DNA of 64,000 bases from Thelonectria olida (lineage: Eukaryota; Ascomycota; Sordariomycetes; Hypocreales; Nectriaceae), in NCBI GenBank assembly GCA_020736575.1, contig JAGPYM010000001.1:434001-498000 (forward strand). Reading direction: 5' to 3'. Positions 46,764 to 57,582 of the stretch are shown here, piece by piece. A model generated the notes under the pieces. It worked only from the letters and a program-made list of their open reading frames with translations, was not told the origin of the DNA and did no database searches. Every line of letters starts with the position of its first letter. Within the stretch, counting starts at the first letter, position 1. A program made the translations under genes and the position numbers.

Positions 46764-47426
46764 TGTGAGGATCGAGGGATTCGTCGGCGTGGATTAAAGG
46801 CTGCAGACGGGGTCAGCAAGCTGTCTCCATGTCGGTTGAACGACAGTTTGACAATGCAAGAACAAGATTGAAAGAAGAACCTACTGATTGAGAATGAACA
46901 GTCAGGGTTCCTTGCGTTGGCTCGCCCTGAAGACTCTGGGGATAGCGATGAAGTGGATTTCGTTGATGGACGAGAAAAAGTCCAGAAAAAAAAAACCAGG
47001 CTAGAAATTTCACCTTCACATGAGTGGAGGGACAGCAAAAGCGCCCTGCATTCATGGACGCGTGGTCCGTGCCGGGTAGAGCTAACCTTCACCGAGACTG
47101 TAGTGGCGTGGCGCGGTGCTTTCTCTACGCTTGCAGCCGGGGTTCGGAGGCTCGATTTATCCGAGCTCTCCTGTGCCATCATATCTGATTAGGTAAGGCA
47201 AGCTCCCTCTTCCAGCCAGTCAAGCAAAACCTTGCCGCCAACCACACGCCAACCTGGAACGAGACCTTAAACCAAGCACATCTTCGCCCACGCACCGATC
47301 CCATCGAACGCCCATCACTCGACGCCTCTTCGCCAGCTCTCCTCGCCAGCTTCTCGTCGTGTCTTCAGCTTCGGTCTCTCCAGCAAACTTTTCTTTATCC
47401 CGTCTCACAACTCCAATACCGTCACC
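46764..47426. promoter_or_regulatory. divergent promoter region snu13 / vma3
   Basis: A 663-base spacer serves both divergently transcribed housekeeping genes. The right part is C/T-rich on the + strand just before the V-ATPase start codon, a typical fungal core-promoter and leader composition. No gene is seen inside. Confidence 0.6.
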
Positions 47427-48306
47427 ATGGTCTCCGAATATTGGTATGTGCTGCGCGCCTCCTTTGCCCCCGTCATCACAGAGATAGCTTCCTGGCCATC
47501 TCCCGGAGCTCCTGGCATCGCCCATCATCCCCCGAAGCCGCCGGAATCCATTGGCATCGCTTTCTGTCGCGTCTGTCTTGATGATTGAAGCTAACATGCA
47601 CCTCTCTGTAGCCCCGTTTACTCGGTTCGTCTTCCACGTCATCTCCATCTGCGACGTCACCAGGGATGACCTCGGGTCGCCTTCGATGCGTCGAGAACAT
47701 CAATCCGCCATCGAGCCGTACAATGCTAACCATCTTCCAGCCCTTCTTTGGTGCTATGGGCTGCACCTGCGCCATCGTCTTCACCTGCCTGGGTGCCTCT
47801 TACGGTACTGCTAAGTCTGGTGTCGGCATTGCTGCCATGGGTGTCCTCCGCCCCGATCTCATCGTCAAGAGTAGGCCATTTTCGCCTTGCGCATAAGAGT
47901 TCATCAATCGCTGACTTGTCTAGACATTGTCCCCGTCATTATGGCTGGTATCATCGGTATCTACGGTCTCGTCGTCTCTGTCCTTATCTCCGATGGTCTG
48001 AAGCAAGATCTTCCCCTCTACACTAGCTTCGTTCAGTTCGGTGCTGGTCTCTCCGTCGGCCTCGCTGGTCTTGCTGCTGGTTTCGCTATTGGTATTGTCG
48101 GTGACGCTGGTGTCCGAGGAACTGCGCAGCAACCCCGTCTCTTCGTCGGCATGATTCTTATTCTCATTTTCGCCGAAGTCTTGGGTACGTCTACTCGTGC
48201 CATTCTCCAGTTGTATACACAAACGCTAACAAATTCAATAGGTCTGTACGGTCTCATTGTTGCCCTGCTCATGAACTCCAAGGCCGGTCTCGCTACTTGC
48301 CACTAG
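47427..48306 (+). CDS. vma3: V-ATPase 16 kDa proteolipid subunit c
   Basis: Proton-translocating c subunit of the V0 ring of the vacuolar ATPase. Five exons: 47427-47443, 47612-47624, 47741-47870, 47924-48184 and 48242-48306, giving 161 aa, the standard length. Exon 2 is only 13 nt; joined to exon 1 it gives the expected start MVSEYCPVYS followed by [20 protein letters not shown]. Four hydrophobic helices are visible. The last contains the proton-carrying Glu in [20 protein letters not shown], and helix two and its approach contain [16 protein letters not shown]. The residues GTAQQPR and CTCAIVFT fit subunit c (Vma3) rather than c' (Vma11). Small exons and phase-1 junctions throughout make this gene easy to misannotate. 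Translation start context is CACCATGG. Confidence 0.96.
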
Positions 48307-49114
48307 AGAGACGACGTAGCGCAACATGCCCGAGGACAGTTTGACAACTCTACACCGACCCACATGGACTGTCTCTCTGGCATGATACAAACTTGAGACA
48401 TGACAATAACTGAAAGATTTGCTATCCCAGCTCGATGCTGGATGGATCTGGAGATTTTGGACGCGAGCATAGGGTTTTTATTTTTTGGCATGGATATTTT
48501 GCCCCCTCCCTTTGCGATGTTCGGGTAATCGATTTGGGGAGGAACGGACGGACGGTTTTATGTAAAATAGTGCCAACATGCGTGTTTTTCCTTGGGGTGG
48601 CTTCTCATCATCATAGACAGTGAAAGGAAACCAAGCATTTAGTGTACGCTGTCGATAATTACTTGTTTCGAACCCTTGTCGACTACCAATCATCGCCCCC
48701 GATAAACGTGTCCGCACCTTTTTTCTCACTTCATATGCTTGAATACTGTGTTTCATGAATTGAACGAATGACAAAGTTGGTATTACAGTACCTTGGTCGT
48801 ACTTCCAAATGGTGTGGCATCCACACAGGTACAGGATATTAGAAGTTTTAGATATTTCATCCCCAAATATTCCCTTCCCCTCCCTCCTATTTTCCATGGC
48901 TCGTATATGACTCGTTTACACCCATTCCGGCTCTCATTTTTACACCAACTTTCCAAGACCATGCTCAGGTAGTATCAGAGCAGACACGGCCTTCCCATGT
49001 CCAGTGTATGGCTTCTAATGTTGCGATTAATATATACCAACGAAACGGAGGACCCATAGTCTCTGAATTGAGGATGAATTTGAGACGGGGGCCCTGAATT
49101 CTGAGACCTTTCCC
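48307..49114. other. convergent 3' spacer vma3 / erg4
   Basis: 808 bases between two converging genes, expected to be 3' UTRs. Composition becomes AT-rich in places (48470-48660, 49010-49080). No gene is recognised. Confidence 0.5.
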
Positions 49115-51122
49115 TTAGATGACGTACTGCAAAATGCGTTAGCAAAAGGGTACTCCTGTGTGACGAGGCTGCGAGTTGCGGGAACTTACGGGAATGAAGA
49201 GGTAAGGAACCTCTCGCTCATACTGGCGCCAGCCCTCACCGTACTTCTTACGACAGCGGCTGATATCTCGGGCGGCACGGTGAGCGATCATGCAGACGAA
49301 GAACACGGGGTAGAACCAGGGGAAGGGGCTCCTATTTCACTTGTTAGTCTTCTATCAGACTGAGCAAGAGATGCCGGGTGAATACTCACTCAAATCCGGT
49401 AATCAGACCCCAGGAGATGGCGAACCAGGTATCAGCGGTGTAGTGAATCTTCCTGGCCAGGCCATACCAACCATCGACGAGAATGACACCCTGAGGCGTC
49501 GTGATCGTCTTGGGGTTCTTAACAGTCTGCCAAGGGACCTGAGGGAAGGTTCGACGGTAGATGAGATTGCCCTTCTCCGCGGCGCGGAAGCGGTTCTTTT
49601 GGCTGTTGCAGCTGTCCCAGACCCAGTACCAGAAGAGGTAGGCGACGTATATAGCAGCAAGGATGCCGCGGTTCCAGCGATACTCCTCGGGCGCGTGGTT
49701 GGCCAGGTAAATGGTGCAGTGGCAGTAGGACAGAGGGACACCAGCCAGGTTCCAGAAGATGAGCATAAAACCCCACTTCTCGTAGTACATATCCCTGGGT
49801 GGTGGTTAGCATTCATGACACGAGACAGAGAGGCACGTTGATGTCATGGAATTGCACTTACCAGGTTGTGATGATGAGCTCCTCGCCCTTGGCGCAAGCA
49901 TTGGCGTAAAGGAAGTGGGCCATGACAAGGAACCAAACCTCGCCAGAGACGTAGCCGTACTGCTCGTACTGACGGGCGGCAGCACCGAGACTGAGGATGA
50001 GCAAAATGTACCAGGGCATGCGAACCTCGAAGAACATCTTGAAGTCGAGGATGCCAAACATGCGGGGGTTCAGCTCAGCACCCATGAAGAAGTCATAGAT
50101 GGGGTGACCAGTCATACGGTGCTGCTTGCCGCGCCAGAGGGCAGAGAAGTAGGCGATGAAGCTGACAATGAAGCCGGTGAAGATAGCAACGGAGAGCAGA
50201 GGGCCGAAGTGGTCAATGGCGTTGTAGAGAGGCCAGATACCCGAAAAGTGCAGGCCAGCGAGGATAGCGAGGGTGGTGTACAGGCTCGCATATGCGTTAC
50301 AGAAGTAGGGGAGCTGCTTGCCGCCCTCATGGGGGAGAGGCTTGCCCTTGCCCCAGACACCAGGGAGGAGGCAGTAGAGGGCGCCCTCAAAGATGAAGTA
50401 GCTCCAGTACCAGGCCCAAGCATACGCGTGGGGGTATGCGCCGGTGTAAACAAGGTCGACGAGATGAGCACCGAAGTCCGACCAAGACTGGCCAGGCGCT
50501 CGAGATGGGAACTTGCCATTGTAGTAAGTGGCACCAACCCACATGTACCACATGAGGACAGGGAACAGGGTCATCATGGCGAGGGTTCCTAGAGAGCCAC
50601 CGAACTCGAATTCGCCAGAGTAGTCGACCTTAGGGTCCTGGCCGGGCCTCCAGCCATCAACAGCATGGTCCTCCTCCTTGGAGTCACCGTTGGGTGTGAC
50701 ATCGTCAGCCTTGACGGGGGTAGAAACACCAGTAGCAATGGCGACTCCGTTGGTGTGGCCATTGGCGTTGCCATTGACGTTGCGGTTGGTGGCAGCCATT
50801 GCTTCCTTGTCGTTGTCGTCGTCCTCGCTGAGGTTTTCAATGAACTTCCCAGTGCGGCGGCGAACAGGGGCGCGGAGGGTATTCTCAGCAGCGCTAGAGT
50901 CGTTGTCGTGGTCCGAGTTCTCGAGGAGGGGGGATTGGCGACGGTTTGAACGAGAGCGACGAGTCGTAGGGGTCTCTACCATACCCTCGAAGAGTTCCTT
51001 CTTCCTGGGGGGGAGAGGACGGGTTAGTTTCAAGCAATTGGGGAGCAGCAACGAGAGAAACGGTAGCAATGGCTGATTGCGACTTACCGAGGTGTTTGGC
51101 GTAAGGAATACCTCGACGACAT
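49115..51122 (-). CDS. erg4: delta(24(24(1)))-sterol reductase Erg4
   Basis: Last enzyme of ergosterol synthesis: NADPH-dependent reduction of the C24(28) side-chain double bond, in the endoplasmic reticulum membrane. Five exons in transcription order: 51088-51122, 49862-51004, 49390-49794, 49190-49331 and 49115-49126, giving 578 aa. The 35-nt first exon gives [12 protein letters not shown] and joins to [13 protein letters not shown] charged, disordered N-terminus precedes the membrane body from about residue 130. Motifs of the ERG4/ERG24 family: the middle hydrophobic region with [40 protein letters not shown], and the C-terminal [17 protein letters not shown] before YLFIPYVI. About eight hydrophobic segments are visible. 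The final coding exon is just 12 nt (three residues plus stop). Length is slightly above yeast Erg4 because of the N-terminal extension. Confidence 0.96.
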
Positions 51123-52210
51123 GATGGCACAGACGAGGGTTTATATAGATTTGAAGATGCAATTGGTACAAGCAAGACTTCCCCTCCGAGCGAGGTACCT
51201 GAGGAGGGGTCTAGAAGCGTCGAAGCCCGCTCAACCAAGGCGTTGGGAAGAAACGAGTGGACGAAGCAGCAAAGGAGCGGGGTGCGACGGCAAGGTGCAG
51301 CAGCGAGATGCAATGCAGAGCCAGCAACAGGCAACGGGGGTCGGATGGAGCGGTGACGAGGTCTGCTTGAGCCTTGATGCGGCTGTAAGGAGTGACAGCA
51401 ATTGGTGTGGCGCCGTCAACCCAAGACACACACGCGCGGAGGAGGAGAGAAGGGAGGAGAGGATTGGGAGAAGCGGCAGAGAGAGAGAGAAAGAGAGAGA
51501 GATGGAGACTGCGCAAGGGGGTGTGATTCCATTAATTAGCGGCCCGGGGGACTTTCTGGAGATTGCCCCGGGACTTCAGTCGTCCATGGCTGAAGTGAAC
51601 AAACAAAAGAAAGCAAGGGTGTTGTTCTATTGGTCAAGGTGGTTTTTTTATTGCAATTTTTTTCTGAGCGGGAACGGGAAGTTTTCTCAAGTGCCAGGGG
51701 GAAGGACCAATCAATGTTGGCCAGGGACAGTTGAAAATACCGGGCAGAGGGCACGTACCCCGACGCAGACGTGCATCTAACAATCTTGGCAGGGACTGGG
51801 CGGCATCTCGTGTCCCCGTCTGCTGCTGCTGCCGTCTTCAACTCGTGCCACCCTCGCCGTCATTCATCCTGTTCTGTCGATCCGAGAGGTATTCCATCCG
51901 TGGACTGACCCCCTTGGTCTTCCCGGCCCGCGCTTATTAGCCGCTTGGGGCAGCTGCAAGATTCGTATAGCGATTTGGGGTCCACCGACCAGCCGGCACC
52001 CAACACTCACTCCCATGGTGAGGTACCCGAAAAACATGTCGTTGTTAAACGAAAAATACAACCCAAACAGAGCTCAAGCTACGGGGAGCAACAAGTACCC
52101 AGGTACTTAATGATTGCTATCCGAAAACGAATTCGAGTGTGCCTTAGCCACACACACACTTTTCAGAGTTCTTCTCATTGGTTGATTGGCCTCCGTCCAG
52201 GCCCACATCT

Positions 52211-52600
52211 TGCTACACGAAATGTGCATGACGCTAAGCCCCATCCGCTCTCATCCGCTCAACTTCATCCTCACTAACATCTCATCCAACGCTTCCCATC
52301 TTTTGAGCCTCATCATCCATGTTCATCCCACTCATTCTACACGGACTCTCGGGGCTTTTTTTTGCTATACGAATCGTGCAGCACGCCAACGCTCGGTTCA
52401 GCCCATCATCCGTCACTCCACTAACCCTGACAGCGAGACCCCCCGCAGTTAATTCATCCGTTCAGAACCCATGTTTAACGCTGCTACACGAATCGTGCAG
52501 CATCCCGAGACTCGTTTCAAACAGTCAATCCTCAACTCATGGCATGGCTTCGCCCCGGATTGAGGCTCTCCACCAGCTCTGCTATACGAATCGTGCAGAG
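52211..52600. repeat. four dispersed copies of a hairpin-forming motif
   Basis: The motif TGCTAYACGAATCGTGCA recurs at about 52364, 52481 and 52581, with a diverged copy at 52211 (TGCTACACGAAATGTGCA). Each contains an inverted repeat (ACGA A TCGT) inside an outer stem (TGC...GCA). Copies 1 and 4 also share GCTAAGCC downstream. Spacing (152, 119, 98 bases) is neither constant nor a multiple of three throughout, so the units are not a coding repeat. Spacers are all rich in CTCATCC-like words, suggesting an old, diverged tandem duplication. Confidence 0.7.
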
Positions 52601-54384
52601 CGCTAAGCCTCCACCTCAACCTCTCTCTCAAACTCCATCCCACATCATCGTGCTCCGGGGCCTCGGTTGGGACCATGAGATCACACGAGCACGTACTATC
52701 GGACAACTGACAACCCCGGGACACGGCTTCTTTTCGGAATGCGTCTTCCTAATGCCACATTGGCGTCATCATCTCCACGTAACTCAACGATCCTCTCGTC
52801 TCATCAGAATCTATCACATCTCGGGATAGTTGGCCGTGCGACTCCGGGATATTGAGGCTTGGATTCGCAGTTCCATAGCAACTGGACATTTTCTCCGTAA
52901 TCATACTCGGTAGCACCGGACCGTCTAGCCCATGACAAGTCAGGAGGGCGTCTAAACGCTGGCCCAGAGGAGCTACATCCCTCCCCCTTGATGCATTTGT
53001 CCTCGAAGAGTATCCATCCGACGTAGTAGACGAGAGGTGCATCTTGCGAGGCAGCCAGCTTCACTCGCTCGAGTTTTTCTAAACAGGAAAGCAGTCGATA
53101 GTCATACGTTGTCCGAATTCCACAACAATCTTCCGACTCTGTAGTCTCCCAAGCCCCAAGTTGCTCCCACTCCCCTATCTTCCGAGGAGGCCCATCGAGC
53201 TTGGATAGGCCGACAGCCCCCTACCATATCTTTTTGAGCCAAGTCATGCTTGTTTTTACTCCAACCAAACCTCTGCTCGACGTCTGCTGTCTTTTGATTC
53301 TTATGACATCGCATCTCCGACCTCCCCGTCGCAACTTCTCTCCTGCGTCATGCATGACTTGAATCGCCGGCTGCATCATCGTATTACTCCTATTCTCTCT
53401 CATGTCTACGCTCGACTCTTCACTCAGACAGCGCATGTGCCCGTCTCTCCAGCTCGCCTTGCCGTCGAACTCTCCCGAACCATGCCCACATTCATCCCTT
53501 ACAACATGACCGGGTCGTTCTGGCTGCGGTTTGAATCCCCAATGAAACATGGCATGAAGTCGTTCTGAAGTAGGTCTGAACCTTCTGTTTATATGAGACC
53601 TGCTGGTTTCCTTGCTATTCCAGAGATATTGCTTCCCCTGGTATTGACAATTGCACGGTCATCCGTCAACTTCCTACCCTCTTCCCAAAGATGCCGCCCA
53701 GGAGCGCTCTCCTGATCAAAAGCCTTGGGCATAGTCACCAATACATCTCCTCACAGCTTCTCAGAAACGTTACACGTCTACCATGACACTCTCCAATTAG
53801 CAATGCTCTTCGAATCAGGTCCTCGTCCCCACACTGTTGTCACTCAACGATCCAGCTTTAGTCACCTCACTAAACCTCTCCGACAGTCCCTCGTTACGGC
53901 CGATTGAGTCCCAAGCCGACTACAGATAATACAGGGCAAAGTTAGGCTAAAGTTCTGGTGCAGAACATTGCGTGGTCATTCTATTGATTGCCCCTGAGCT
54001 AGGATGCTGCCGCCGACGGTTGTGCTGCCATTTACCTTGCTTCGTCGTGCTTGCAGGTAAACGTTAATTCCTACCGTGCCTTCTTAGATTAGCAATCACT
54101 GCGGACGTGTAGGTTATATAGAAGCACCTACTATATCGCCTGTTACTCCCTGTGAGTTGCGCGGGCTTAAAGGAGCGTAGCCCAATGCTTACGACAGTCC
54201 GAACATTAACAACCACGTACTAAAAATCTTAGTTGCTTGAGAGAAGACCTCTTCTAATACAATGAGTCATATATGTTGAATTAAAGCATCGCTGATAATG
54301 GAAAATGATTTCTTCAGCCGGAACCCCTTCCCGCACCATGTGTTGAAATGCCACGTCCAAATTTTTTGCCCAAAAGTTCATACA

Positions 54385-54404
54385 TTCATCCATCCATCCA
54401 TCCG
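54385..54404. repeat. CATC tetranucleotide microsatellite
   Basis: Tandem ATCC/CATC units lie just 3' of the C1-THF synthase gene. It is a simple repeat with no visible function. Confidence 0.75.
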
Positions 54405-54485
54405 TCCCAGAATTTCTCCGCGTTGAGTTGAGTTATTTGCCATATTTTCGACAAAGCAGAGGGGAATCGTTTGCAAATATGCGTT

Positions 54486-57400
54486 CTAGAAAAGGCCGTC
54501 AATCTCGCCAGTTTCCACGTCGACGTCGACGTTTAGGTACCCGGGAGCTGTGGGGAGACCAGGGATTGTCTGGATATCCGCGGCCAAAGCGTAGCTAGGA
54601 ACATGTTAGTAGATAGTTATAGAAACTACTTTGGTATAGAGAAGACTTACAGATATCCAGCACCGGCAGCCATACGGACGTCACGAATAGGAATGGTGAA
54701 GCCAGTAGGGGCGCCCTTCAAGTTGGGGTCGTGAGAGAGCGAGTACTGCGTCTTGGCCACACAGATGGGAAGGTTTCCATAGCCCTGCTGGGTATAGGTA
54801 TCGACCTTCTTCTGAGCCAGCTCGCTGAACTCAACATTGGCAGCGCCGTACATCTTCTGGCCGATGGCCTCGAGACGCTCGTGGACGGTGCCGTTGAGGT
54901 CGTAGGTTAGCGAGAGCTCCTTGGGCTTCTCGCTGGCAGCGATGACGCCCTTGGCAAGATCGACAGCGCCCTTACCACCCTCAGCCCAGTGGTTAGCAAG
55001 GATAGCATCCTCTGCACCAGCGGCCATAGCTTCCTCGCGAACAACAGCAATCTCAGCGTCCGTGTCGGTTGAGAATTTGTTGATGGCGACGACGACGGGA
55101 ATACCGAACGACTTAGCGTTGGCAATGTGCTTCTTGAGGTTGATGCAACCCGCGCGGAGAATGTCAACGTTCTCCTGCTTGTAAACAGGGTCGAGAGCAG
55201 CACCAGGGGCAATAGGGGGGCCACCGCCGTGAACCTTGAGGGCTCGGATGGTAGCGACGACGACAACAACATCGGGGACCAGGCCTGAAGTACGGCACTT
55301 GATGTTGAAGAAACGCTCACCACCCATGGTGAAATCGAAACCGGCCTCGGTGACTACGAAACCAGCCTTCTCGCTGTGGTCCTCGTCAGACTCAGTGCCG
55401 GTGAGTTTAAGAGCAAGCTTGTCGGCGAGAATAGAGCTCTGTCCGATGCTAATGTTGGCAAAGGGGCCAGCATGAACAAACACGGGAGTTCCCTCCAAGG
55501 TCTGCATGAGGTTGGGCTTGATAGCATCCTTCATGAGAGCCGTCAAGGCACCGCCAGCGCCAATATCGTCACAAGTAACGGGGTCTCCGCCGCGAGAAGT
55601 GGCAACAACCATGCGGCCGAGGCGTTCCCGCAGGTCAGCCAAGCTGGTGCTGAGGGCAAGAATGGCCATACACTCGCTGGCAACGGAGATGTCGAAGCCA
55701 GTCTCGCGGGTCTGGCCCTTCTCGGTGGGAGCGGTGCCGACGGTAATCCCGCGGAGGTGACGATCGTTGACATCGAGCACACGTCTCCAGGTGATAGTCT
55801 CAGGGTCGATGTCGAGACGGGCAAAGCGGTGAATCTCATCCTCGGTGAGATCATCCGGGTTCGTCTTGTCAATGCCGAGCTTCTTCAGCCGACGGAACAT
55901 GACAGGGGCAAACTGCCTCTTGCCGTTCTTGGCAGGCACCAGCCGCCTGTAGAGAGGGCCATCCTTTTGAGTGTTCTCGTGGAAAATTCGAGTCTCGATA
56001 GCGGCTGCAAGAAGGTTGTTGGCAGCAGTAATGGCGTGGATATCACCAGTCAAGTGCAGGTTGAACTCGTCCATGGGAATGACCTGGCTGTAACCACCGC
56101 CAGCAGCACCGCCCTTGATTCCAAACGTGGGGCCCTGGCTAGGCTGCCGGACATTTGCAAAGGTGATGCGTCCAACGTGGGCGCCTAGGGCCTGAGCCAG
56201 ACCCATGGTGGTGGTGGACTTACCCTCTCCCAGGGGGGTAGGGGTGATGCCAGTGACGACAACGTAACGGCCATTGCGTCGGTGCTCGAGTCTCTGCAGA
56301 AGGCTGAGATCGACCTTGGCCTTGTATGCGCCGTAAGGCTCCAGCTCGTGAGGAGCAATGCCTACCTCGGCAGCAATGCGAGTGATTTGCTTGGGGGTCT
56401 GCTGTCGGGAGATGGCAATGTCAGAGGGGACGGGCTCCTGGAGCTTCAGGGGAAGGGGAATAGTCGCCCTCTTCTTTTGGGATTCGAAGTAGAGAGTCGT
56501 AGAGTCAACCACGTTCTGCATCAACATGGCCACAGTCATGGGGCCAACACCACCGGGCACGGGAGTAATGGCGGAAGCAACCTCGAAGGCCGTCTCAAAT
56601 TCGACGTCACCGACTAGTCGGTATCCAGACTTCTTTGAAGCATCGGGAACAAAGTTGGTTCCAACATCGATGACAACGGCACCAGGCTTGATCCAATCAC
56701 CCTTGATGAATTGCGGCACGCCAATGGCAGCAACAACAACATCAGCAGCCTTGACAAAGTCCTGGAGCCCGACCGTCTTGGAATGGCAGACGGTGACGGT
56801 AGCATCGGCGTTTCGCAACAGGTAGCTTACAGGGCTGCCAACAATGTCGCTTCGGCCAACGACCACGGCATTCTTTCCCTTCAGGTCAATTCCAGACTCT
56901 TTGAGCAGGAACATGACGCCCTTGGGGGTGCAGGGGATGAAGAAGGGATGTCCGCCTCGCTTGGCGAGCTCTCCAATGTTCTTAGTACCGAAACCATCAA
57001 CATCCTTCTCGTCTACCACGGAAGAAGTGATGGTGTACTCGGAGATGTGCTTGGGGAGTGGCAGCTGGACAAGGAGGCCGTTGACCGAAGGGTCGTTATT
57101 CAGACGGCGAATTTGGTCTAGGAGCTCAGGCTCGCTGATGTCCTCTGTGAAATGAAGCAACTCGCAGTCGATGCCAGCCTGGAAATTGCGTGTAAGCCGG
57201 TGACCTTTTGATTTCAATATTTTTGAGACATGAGATCTCACCTCCTGAGCGGCCTTGAGCTTCATGCGCACATATGTGGCTATGGAGGGGTCAGCAATGA
57301 CGTTTTTGGGGGGGGGGGAGGACGAAGCCCTCGCGAGATGGCGGGGCGGAAGGGTGTCACCAACAAGAGTCAGAGCGATCACCAACTGTGAAGGACAGAG

Positions 57401-57582
57401 TTAGCTTGTGATCGCGCAAAGGCAAAGGCCATTGGATATCAATAGTTGGGTAAAATACCTTGAATGATCTTGAGGCTTGGCTTGAATCGAGGATTGACCC
57501 TTTGCTTTTCGGCAATCTCAGCACCGAGACGCTCGCGAATGGCCTTTGCAATGGCAGTGCCGTCCAGCTTGATGGCGCCCAT
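54486..57582 (-). CDS. ade3: C1-tetrahydrofolate synthase (trifunctional)
   Basis: One polypeptide with methylene-THF dehydrogenase, methenyl-THF cyclohydrolase and formate-THF ligase activities, supplying one-carbon units for purines, thymidylate and methionine. Five exons in transcription order: 57459-57582, 57365-57385, 57242-57279, 54651-57178 and 54486-54594, giving 939 aa, close to yeast Ade3 and Mis1. The dehydrogenase/cyclohydrolase part (about 1-300) shows the substrate signature split over exons ([20 protein letters not shown]), [30 protein letters not shown] and the cofactor loop [10 protein letters not shown]. The ligase part begins near 330 with the ATP loop [20 protein letters not shown] (about 373) and continues through [14 protein letters not shown] and HLTGDIHAI. 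Exon 2 is only 21 nt. The frame stays open upstream of the ATG at 57582 with an Arg/Ser-rich, presequence-like stretch (see findings). The gene is divergent from eIF3i. Confidence 0.96.

Larger units (their letters stand above)
51123..54485. other. 3.4 kb gene-poor region with hairpin repeats
   Basis: Lies between the Erg4 start and the C1-THF synthase 3' end, both minus strand. The left 600 bases are probably the Erg4 promoter, with a purine-rich + strand (51430-51510). A repeated hairpin motif occupies 52211-52600. Short minus-strand frames at 52804-53064, 53102-53314 and 53221-53550 have ordinary amino-acid mixes but no recognisable family. From about 53900 to 54480 the sequence turns AT-rich. 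No intact gene can be supported. Confidence 0.45.
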
